The notes beneath the pieces were generated by a model. The model had not been told where the DNA came from. It saw only the letters and a program-made list of their open reading frames with translations, and did not search any database. 64,000 bases of DNA from Pisolithus tinctorius (taxonomy: Eukaryota > Basidiomycota > Agaricomycetes > Boletales > Pisolithaceae). The position numbers were made by a program, and so were the translations under genes. This document shows positions 56,139 through 64,000 of the stretch, piece after piece. The stretch spans positions 62,001-126,000 of the forward strand of contig JANFAH010000012.1 of assembly GCA_024663395.1 (NCBI GenBank), read 5' to 3'. Numbering within the stretch: position 1 is the stretch's first letter; each line of letters opens with the position of its first letter.

Positions 56139-57524
56139 ATGATGCTATCTCCTACCACAAACACCTCTGCACTGCAGCTAAATCCATCCCCACTTCGTCC
56201 AGAATGTAGAGCCACAGAGCGACTATTCCTGTGGAGAGGCATCAACACTCCCCCTTCTGCCACCATAGCCAATCCAATAATCCAGCAAATAGCAGCCACT
56301 GCATCCCATGCCTCCCTACATGATGCTGCAGCATATGGATCAGGCATCCACAAATTCCACATTTTCTGTGACATTTTCTCCATCCCCGAAGCTGAGCACC
56401 TCCCAGCATCCTTCTCACTACTACACTCCTTTGCCCTACAGGCAGCTTCAGACCCCACATCACCTGAATTGGGAATTTCAGGCACCTCTGTGCCATTTGA
56501 ACCCGTAGCACCATCTGTTGCTCGTAAGTACCTATCAGCAGTCCAAGCATGGCACATTGCACAAGGATGGCCTGCTCCACTCAATGACTCCCACCTCAAA
56601 TGCATCAATTGGTCTCTCCGTGGCCTCGAGAACCTTGGAGTGTGTCACCATCACCCTCCTCATCCCCCTATCACAATTGCTATGCTATCAGCCCTGAAAG
56701 CCTCGCTAACCCTATCAGACCCATTTGATGCCTGCATCTGGGAAATGTCGACATGTGCCTTCTTTGGGATGATGTGTTTTGGTGAAGTGTCTGTAGTATC
56801 ATGTGCAGCCTTCAATCCAAGCCATCATCTCACAAGAGGCAATGCCTTCTTCAGGACAGACCTCAGAGGCTCCCCCTATGCCCATTTAGACCTACCCACA
56901 GCCAAAACAGCCAAACCTGGAGAAACACAGTCAGTTTTCCTGAATGAACAGGGTAGTCTCTGCCCTCTGGTAGCCCTTCGCAACATGGCCATGGTTACAC
57001 CAGCATCAGCCTCGGACCCACTATTCTCATGGAGTGACTCCTCAGGTCTTCCCTGTCCCATGGTCAAATCCCGTGCCATGGAGCGCATCAACAGCATCCT
57101 ATCAGCATGGGGATGGGGGAACCACTTTGGCCACTCCTTTCATATTGGTGGAGCCTCCTTCTTCCTGGCCAAGAAAGTAGACCCAGAAATCATTCGCATT
57201 GCCGGACGATGGAAATCACTAGCCTATCAAGTATATATACGAGCCTTTGAGCAAATTGTGTCCCAGCACCTAGCTAATGCTGTATCCGAAACCGAGGCCT
57301 CCACTCTCGGGGTTGGGCATCCGGCAGGCACACAGCCGCAGGGTTCCGGCCTATGGGTGAGCAGCTCCGCCTGCCTTGCCTCCGCCGAGCTAACGCTCGG
57401 CCCAGCCCAACCACTGACAGGACAGATCCTAGCGAAATGCGTGAGACGAGGATGGACGAAGCATCAATGGCATCTTGAGCCAGTTGTGTGGACAACTGCT
57501 CTCGAGGAGGGGACATCGAGGTGA
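56139..57524 (+). CDS. DIRS tyrosine recombinase, open frame with altered active site
   Basis: A 462-residue open frame from ATG 56,139, just 3 bp after the RNase H stop. The recombinase core is at about 56,690-57,280: ALKASLTLSDPFDACIWEM, MCFGEVSVVSCAAFNPSHH, DLPTAKTAKPGETQSVFLNE, the catalytic block GNHFGHSFHIGGASFFLAKK and then RIAGRWKSLAYQVYIRAFEQ, which supplies the nucleophilic Tyr. The usual HxxR box reads HSFH, and the usual first Arg of the fold reads Cys (MCFGE). Both fit CpG transitions. The open frame runs on past the normal end (after about 57,285) into CpG-rich DNA that is probably outside the element's conserved coding part. Confidence 0.7.
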   Translation: MMLSPTTNTSALQLNPSPLRPECRATERLFLWRGINTPPSATIANPIIQQIAATASHASLHDAAAYGSGIHKFHIFCDIFSIPEAEHLPASFSLLHSFALQAASDPTSPELGISGTSVPFEPVAPSVARKYLSAVQAWHIAQGWPAPLNDSHLKCINWSLRGLENLGVCHHHPPHPPITIAMLSALKASLTLSDPFDACIWEMSTCAFFGMMCFGEVSVVSCAAFNPSHHLTRGNAFFRTDLRGSPYAHLDLPTAKTAKPGETQSVFLNEQGSLCPLVALRNMAMVTPASASDPLFSWSDSSGLPCPMVKSRAMERINSILSAWGWGNHFGHSFHIGGASFFLAKKVDPEIIRIAGRWKSLAYQVYIRAFEQIVSQHLANAVSETEASTLGVGHPAGTQPQGSGLWVSSSACLASAELTLGPAQPLTGQILAKCVRRGWTKHQWHLEPVVWTTALEEGTSR

Positions 57525-57866
57525 ACTGAACCCGTCGAGAGACGAGAATGATCCCGGGCAACTTGCTGGATCACATTACTCATTAGTGGCAAAACCCAAA
57601 GACGTCAGACGACATGCCTTCAGCAGCGTGGACATCCTCAGTTCTGGCATGTTGTGACAGAACCACGGCCCTTTCAAGAGATGGTCTTTATGTCATTATG
57701 CGTTCCCTGTATCTCATGTGGTGATTCCCCCGCGTTGTTGGTATTTTCCCAGACACTATACTCGTCAGTTAGACGTCGAGGCTGATTGCTACACTGTTTG
57801 TTCTTCTCGTGCCCACAACAGGTTTAGGTATGTCGGACAGCCTCGTCTTGAATGCAAGTACACTAA
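57525..57866. other. Spacer between DIRS coding part and inverted repeat B
   Basis: About 340 bp with normal CpG. It probably includes the 3' end of the DIRS element. An open frame from 57,718 runs into the repeat but is not recognised. Confidence 0.35.
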
Positions 57867-58056
57867 AACCTACAGGGAGGATTGGTATCCCATCAGTCAG
57901 CTTGGATGCGTGGAGACGCCGTTTTGATGTGAACGTATTCGCGCGCTCGTAAGCACGTTGAAAGTTGATCTGCCAGACTTTCGGGCATCCATGAATGGTG
58001 GGGTGTCCTTTATAAGTACCGGAGCAACGACTTGCAGCTCACTGCCTTACTAGGAT
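57867..58056 (+). repeat. Left arm of inverted repeat B (around HET block 2)
   Basis: About 190 bp, matched in inverted orientation by 63,798-64,000. Shared words include CATCAGTCAGCTTGGATG, TGGAGACGCC, AAGCACGTTGAAAGTTG and GCATCCATGAAT. It has no similarity to repeat A. The inner end meets the first base of HET block 2. Confidence 0.85.
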
Positions 58057-58129
58057 GTGATACAGCAGACTGGGGATATCGCCACCGACGAACATCTCAT
58101 CTATCGATCGACGCACATATCAGTCCGGG

Positions 58130-59124
58130 CGCTTGGGCACCTCGCAGTTCGGTGCTGGCGCCTAGCGTCTACATGTTACAAAGATATCTCGATGAAATAC
58201 TAACGTCAGGTGAGTGGACATGTTCTGGCGGGGTACAAGTGGATTTTCGAATAGCTGACCCTGAATTCAGCACATGCACCGATAACGCAATGCTTTTTTC
58301 CTGTTCTTGCATTCGGCGGACAGAATGTCCTGTGATCTTCGATATCACATTGATCGTGGTGGGTCTGCCCCCTCACTACATATGTATTTAATGTATGAAC
58401 GCGTGTAGGGTTGGGTTCATGGTTCCAGTTTCTGTAATATGAAATCCGTGGCTCGTGCATTGATGGAAGATGGATGCCCCCGTGCCCGACTCATGCGAGT
58501 AGAGATGATCACGCTTCTGATGTTTGAGATAAGCCATATGGAAGTCGCAGACTCTGGAACCCTCAATATTGTGATTGTTTGGGAAGGGTGCCAATCAATT
58601 GCCTCCAGCACGCAAAGACAGCCCACCCCTTTACTGTTCTTCAAGCTTCACATGAAGGTGGCATTCTAGCGCTGTTTAGAAGTGCGCATTATTTTGGAAT
58701 GACAGGGGACCGGCTCCAAATTCCAGGAATTTGAGATGGCCAATGTATGCAGTAACATTGAAGCCACACCGCATTTTTCTTTGCAACGGACCATCTGTAC
58801 CACGTATCCGTGCAAAAAAAAACTCTGGCACTCCCCGATATGGTCAGCACATCTACGGAAGATAGTAATAGACATTCTTTGCGTCAATAATGATTGTCTA
58901 CATCGTTCATCGACATCTGCCTTTACGGGCGTGGTGGTAGATGGTTGGGTCCGCCTTGTACATACATACCATAACTGCAACTGCAGAGGGAATGACCGTA
59001 ATGAACTAATAACGGAGGCCCTGGAAGGTCTTCTTGCCTCATGTTCTTGATAAGCTCTCGTAGACCAAGTGATGAACAAAAAACATGTACCAGTCGAAAA
59101 TGCCTGTTCCACGTGTCTGCCGAA
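58130..59124. other. Conserved 5' part of HET block 2
   Basis: Contains an open stretch at about 58,110-58,390 (LAPSVYMLQRYLDEILTSG, then VQVDFRIADPEFSTCTDNA) that is shifted in block 1. No family is recognised. The rest appears non-coding. Confidence 0.4.
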
Positions 59125-59132
59125 TATATAAG
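59125..59132 (+). promoter_or_regulatory. TATA box of HET gene 2
   Basis: TATATAAG about 190 bp before the ATG, in the same context as block 1. Confidence 0.55.
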
Positions 59133-59321
59133 TTGCCCCGAAAAACACCTGTGTCCCTCCCTTAAGACCCGCAACTAGCAACCACCATCAATCTTGTGAT
59201 TGCCTTTCGTCCTACACTCGAAGCTCACCACGTAAAAGAATACTCTGCGGGATTGGACACCTAATAAAGTATGTGTGATTCCTTGTGGACGTGTTGAACC
59301 TTGCATTGACTTCTGAGGAAG

Positions 59322-61785
59322 ATGAAGTTACTAGACGTGGAAGCTGTTCTCGACCGGGAAAGGGATATCCAAAACACTGATCCCAAACGTGAAATCCTGA
59401 AGGAACTTGATGACAAAGATACACGTTATGCTATACTGTCGCATCGCTGGGGCGTGGAGGTCGGCTACGAAGAGATGACTGGGCTGATGAAGATGGGGGA
59501 AGAAGAGAGGAAACAGGTCAGAGAGCGCTATGGCTACCAAAAGATCATCAAGAGTTGTGAGCAAGCGAAGAAGGACGGCTACGAGTGGTTGTGGGTAGAT
59601 ACCTGCTGCATCGACAAGCGGAGCAGTTCAGAACTTTCCGAGGCCATCAATTCGATGTATCGGTGGTACCGAAATGCACAGGTGTGCTATGCGTACCTCA
59701 ACGACGTTGACGAGGAGGTCTTCCCTGTCAAGCGAGATGGCAAAAAGTTTAACAAGTCCAATGGCTGGCCGGAGTGGTTTGTGCGGGGCTGGACCCTACA
59801 GGAACTCATAGCCCCAAAGCAGGTCGAATTCTTCAACAAGAACTGGGTGTCGATTGGCAATAAACGGCGCCTTGCCCTCGCGTTGGAGGACATCACGAAG
59901 ATTCAAACCGACGTTGTGATGGATGGCCTAGCTGGGAAGCGTCTCAGTGTCGCACGGATCATGTCCTGGGCCGCCGACCGGAAGACGACACGCGTGGAAG
60001 ATCGAGCATATTCGTTGATGGGGCTGTTTGGAGTGAACATGCCCATGCTGTATGGAGAGGGTGAAAAGGCATTTCAGAGGCTACAACTGGAAATCATCCG
60101 AACATCCAGCGATCACAGCATATTTGCATGGAATCCACGCAGGCCGCGGACAGGCAGTGTTCTGGCAGATGACCCGAGCGACTTTCGGGATTGTGGCAAC
60201 TTCAGGATGGTGGAACCCGGCGAATTTGTCGACAACCTGACGAGGTACATTTGCGGCAGCAGACTCGGTAATCCCTGGTACATTTTCCGTCACTCCATCG
60301 AGATCCCGACCAACCCGGCACACTGGTGCAGACTTGCATGGTTGAAGTGGCGTGCCCGATCGCTCAGCCAGTCATTCCGCACATTCGCTATCAGTAATGC
60401 GGGGATCCAAATGTGCTTGCCCGTCATCCCCTATCCCAACTCTCCATCTCGTTTCAGGGCTCTATTGGCATGTAACGATGATAGCGCTCTGGAGACCATC
60501 GATTTGGTATTCTCTGGGTCCAGCTTCGACAGGACCTCAAGCACTACGGACACTCCCACGGCGTTTCCGGAGTTCAAAACACTGTATCTTACTCATAATC
60601 AAGGTGCCAACGAAACACATCGCGAATTTACACTCGACGACAAGCATGCCTCATACCATGGATTCACCCGCCGCGGCACCTTCCCGCGCAAGTTTCCGGG
60701 CAATACCGTCACGCTCTCTTCCCTCACAGACGATCTCATTGTCATAGTCTATGCCAACGATGATGTCAAATCTCGCTTTGCAGTTGGTCTCGGATACTAC
60801 CTCCGCCAAGGATGGGTGCATGTGGTCTATGACGACCAAGAGGCGGACTGGACGGCCTTTGCTAAAAATGCACATGATCGAATGTGGAAGGCACGTGCAA
60901 AACACGCTCAGAGTATGCCCGAACGTTTAGACAACCCCAATTCCAACCGCGAAGACCATTTCATTAAGCATGCCCACCTTCCCCGATCAATCTGGGGTGT
61001 GAAGGTAGCCTGGGGCAGATGGGGGACGGGCAATTTCAAAGTTATGGTCGATGTCGAGCAATGTCCTGGTTGCTGTGATGGCCCATGTAGATGGACAACT
61101 ACGCATGTCAGTACTTTCTCCCCCGAGTGCATGCGGCACTAACCATTTGCGTTACCATAGCATACTCGGCGTGGCATTGATACACCGGGGCTTATGCACA
61201 CAGATTGCTATCGATATCGGTACAAACTGGACGGGTGGCTTACATGGCTAGACGGATGTTTTGGTCAACTGGTTGCAGTAAGTCATGCATTCATACTCAT
61301 ATATGTGTCAAGCCTGATGTGACCAGCTGGGCGATTATGGTGACTATTCCAATGGTAATTTCAAATGCACTGGCAATATATTTGAGGATGCGCGGACCCT
61401 TGGTGTTGACCCTATGAGCTCAGTTTATTGCCCCGTGGTCTCCCGCGTGGCTGATGGAGAGTGGAGCAATCGGGCTGATGATCCTGCGACATATTGTCGC
61501 AATGGCAAATCCGTTGCGCTGCGTCAACCAAAAGGCCTCTCACTTCCCACTAACGAACATTTGGTGCTGCTGATGAAATCCTTGTCTATCCGTGCTGCAG
61601 GCAAACATTTGGTGATGACGGTCGTACAATGCTCAGGCTTCCACGGAGACGATGATAATGGAAAACAAGGGGATTCAGGGGATCGTGAGTTTTCCACAAC
61701 GATCGTATGCTGCTCACTTTTTGACCTTAAGTATCAGACTCAGCCTCAGACAGTGGAAACCACTCCACAGAGCCACAGGTTTTGA
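59322..61785 (+). CDS. HET-domain protein (heterokaryon incompatibility type), copy 2
   Basis: Paralogue of the gene at 40,476. The HET domain shows YAILSHRWGVEVGYEEMTGL, WLWVDTCCIDKRSSSELSEA and WFVRGWTLQELIAPKQVEFF. The DUF8212-type part shows MSWAADRKTTRVEDRAYSLM and GLFGVNMPMLYGEGEKAFQR. The exons are 59,322-61,106, 61,161-61,277, 61,327-61,684 and 61,754-61,785, giving about 763 residues and the same intron phases as copy 1. The HET domain and the region from about residue 440 are nearly identical between copies. The segment around residues 290-345 (60,180-60,345) is the most different, with changed length and composition, which may mark a variable recognition or linker part. A complete frame in both copies argues that both are, or were recently, expressed. 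Confidence 0.88.
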
Positions 61786-63797
61786 CTCTACTATATACCG
61801 CCACAAGCCCACAAGTTTGGCAAAGAAAACCGTTTTTTGAAGACAGAAGGAAACAATTCCAAAGTATTCGGTATGCCCGTGGGATGTCTGTGTGTACTGT
61901 TACTGATGCTGTGTTTCGGGACGTAGGGAGCACTTTTACTCCCTCATGAATATGGTACCCTCTCTTATCGTGCTTGGGGTTTGTCTATGCCAATCACACT
62001 ATCTTTCAGGATCAATCTAGGGGACCTGACGCCGGTCACAAGTCTGTGGTGTGTTCGGCAACTATATGAAACACAAACATTCACTTATGATGACAACAGA
62101 ATCGACAGAAGACTGATAGAACGATCAAATTTTTCTCAGACATATTTGGTTTCCCGCTTCTGAGTAATTACGTGCGTACTCATCTTTTCATTGTTTCGTC
62201 CCACTCGTACCCACCGTCGAACGAAGGTTGGAAAAATAACATTTTTCGAGAGGCTCCCCTCGATGATGGAAACTAATCCACGCAGTGAGTGTTCTGTAGG
62301 CAATGTGGAAGGTTGGCCCGTCACACTATGCATTTTTGCCTGCAAACTTACAATACCGCGTTAGCGCATGGTTTACAAGCACACCTATTTAAGGGCACGC
62401 GGCAATCCAATGCCGCCCAGGACCCGCGTCTTGAAGTTGTTTTACCTCTTTTGGGCGAGCGGTGCCGAATTCTTTGTGCAGATTATCATGCACCGCGTCG
62501 GTCTGCTGATGAAAAGCAGAAAGTGGTGCGCGAGTTTGAGTCGTTCTCACGAACTCCGAGTGCTGGTGTAGGTGTTTCCATCGGCAAAAACCAGTAGGCG
62601 CTGATTCTAATCACAAACAGCTACTCAAATACATAGTGATTGCGTGAGTACTTTTATTCTTTCCCTTCGCCACCCTTCAATTCTTCCTGGCTCCAGATTG
62701 GCATATCATCACTATGGTTGGTCACGTCCAAGCAGAGGCATTGAATATGATAGGTCGGCATTTTATCTACGAACTTTAAGCAATCCACGCCTTGAATGCT
62801 ATGTGTAGGCATTTCAACACTCCTTCCATGATACAAGAGATAGAGGCGCTCCAAGCAAAACTTAGCGCAACAGAGGATGAAGACGAGCAGCGGGCCCTGG
62901 AGGAGGACGTCACAGGAAAGGCAGGGACAACATCAACTTGTTACCTTTCGACACTGATGGTCTATTTGTTAATAGATCTTATGGCTCTGTTGGTGTGGGA
63001 TCTGCACGGAGGTGGACGAGCTATTACCAAAGGCATGCCAACTTTCTCGTCCCCACAGCTCTCATTTGACATGGTTCAGGTTGTGGATTACATTCCAAGG
63101 GTGATATACCCCAGGGTAAGTGGCGTCACACGCTTGAAAATGACCACGTCACCGCTGTCAACAGGGATTATATGAAATTTACCTGGCTATGGCTTCGTTA
63201 ACGGACCCAGATGACGATCACGCTCACTTGCAGCGGTAGGCGACATTATTTGGCGGATCGCGCGATACGAATCGCTGAATACGTATTGTTGTAGGATCAT
63301 GTTCGATGCAGGAGCGGGCACGTCGAAACATCGGTTGTTGCTTGACGCTCGGGCTGCTGAACAAGCCAAGTGGTCATCCACCACTACTTCGAGGGACATC
63401 ACCAACACCAACACGCAGGGTCCGAGTACAAGCTCTCAATCACCCTCCACATCGGCGGTTTAACTAACATGGATTTTGGCAAGTATGTCCTTAACCTCCG
63501 TCCGGACACATTCACATTATCGACGAAGATGGTGAAGTTCTTAGGAATGCTGTAAGTATGGAGTCAACATGTACTAGGTGTTCCCTATCTGACCTCGTAT
63601 GAGTAGATCTAGGTACCAAACGTAACCTTTGTACACGCACCTGCAGAACAGACGCTCGTTCAGAATGAGGTGTTTACTGTATCAACGAGCCTACCCGCTA
63701 GGTTGGGTACTCTTCAGCAGGCACTGGCACGAGGATTGGACGGTTTGAAGCGATTGTATGCGCACCGGTCGCCCCGAGGATTTTGTGCCGGTCATAA
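61786..63797. other. Conserved downstream part of HET block 2, unrecognised reading frames
   Basis: Counterpart of 42,934-44,889. The best open stretch is 62,289-62,597 (HTMHFCLQTYNTALAHGLQA, then RRSADEKQKVVREFESFSRT), which is longer here than in block 1. Another is the acidic helical part IQEIEALQAKLSATEDEDEQ near 62,835. A second gene of unknown type is possible but no complete model was reached. Confidence 0.4.
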
Positions 63798-64000
63798 ATG
63801 CTCGTAAAGCAGCGAATTGCCAGTTGCTGCTCCAGTACTCATGAAGAGGGCCCCCACCGTTCATAATATTCATGGATGCTCGGGGGTCTGGAAGAACAAC
63901 TTTCAACGTGCTTATTATACGAGCGCAAATAGGTTTACATCAAAATGGCGTCTCCATGCATCCAAGCTGACTGATGGGTCGCCGATTCTCCCTGTAGATT
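63798..64000 (-). repeat. Right arm of inverted repeat B (runs off window)
   Basis: Reverse complement of 57,867-58,056, still matching at the last base of the window (CTCCCTGTAGATT versus AACCTACAGGGAG on the left arm). The outer end and any target duplication lie outside. Confidence 0.85.

Larger units (their letters stand above)
45350..57524 (+). mobile_element. Decayed DIRS-type (tyrosine recombinase) retrotransposon, interrupted by nested insertions
   Basis: The order Gag-like, RT, RNase H, tyrosine recombinase on one strand, with no integrase or aspartic protease, is that of the DIRS order. The coding part is CpG-poor. The RNase H frame is interrupted after 48,300 and resumes at 55,872 (after the GTTCA duplicate), so everything between is later insertion. 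The inverted termini and internal complementary region typical of DIRS were not located, so the limits given are those of the coding part only. Confidence 0.75.
58051..63797 (+). mobile_element. HET block 2: duplicated core carrying a HET gene
   Basis: A 5.75-kb counterpart of 39,312-44,889, same orientation. Differences are scattered substitutions and short indels, and the HET coding part is the most similar. Like block 1 it encodes no transposase or integrase. Confidence 0.6.

Noticed and set aside
56057..56608. 183-residue minus-strand open frame
   Set aside because: Antisense shadow of the tyrosine recombinase N-terminal part.

Overview
The window looks like chromosomal DNA of a filamentous basidiomycete, most likely an agaricomycete. 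Genes are broken by many 45-70 bp GT-AG introns. The gene set (HET-domain proteins, NRPS-like adenylating reductase, GH79, phenylalanine ammonia-lyase, P450, La protein) fits that group, and transposons are recognisable by loss of CpG. All exon joins below were read by eye from splice sites and family similarity. No search was run.

Layout. 1-4,310 is a CpG-free transposon graveyard: a decayed pogo-like transposase (minus strand, cut by the window edge) and a decayed hAT transposase (plus). 4,500-38,900 is ordinary gene space: beta-carbonic anhydrase, a nuclease-like hypothetical, an NRPS-like A-T-R reductase followed by a phosphopantetheinyl-transferase-like gene, an APC permease, a MYND-finger protein, an acyl-CoA oxidase and a GH79 hydrolase that diverge from a shared promoter, the La RNA-binding protein, a P450 and phenylalanine ammonia-lyase. 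This part also holds debris: a duplicated P450 3' end, a broken cystathionine-gamma-synthase-like gene, an adenylation-domain scrap and a WD40 scrap.

39,140-64,000 is accessory. Two related blocks of about 5.6-5.7 kb (39,312-44,889 and 58,051-63,797), in the same orientation, each carry a HET-domain gene of about 760 residues plus conserved flanks. Each block is bounded exactly by long inverted repeats, but the repeats around block 1 are unrelated to those around block 2. Between the blocks lies a three-level nest: a decayed DIRS-type element (Gag, RT, RNase H, tyrosine recombinase), interrupted by a reverse-oriented solo LTR (target duplication GTTCA), itself interrupted by a complete non-coding LTR element (49,122-55,780, 861-bp LTRs, target duplication GCTGG).

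The strongest candidate for something undescribed is the HET block with exchangeable inverted-repeat ends. The second theme is CpG-directed decay: in the nest it explains nearly all LTR differences and the loss of catalytic Asp and Arg residues in the DIRS enzymes.
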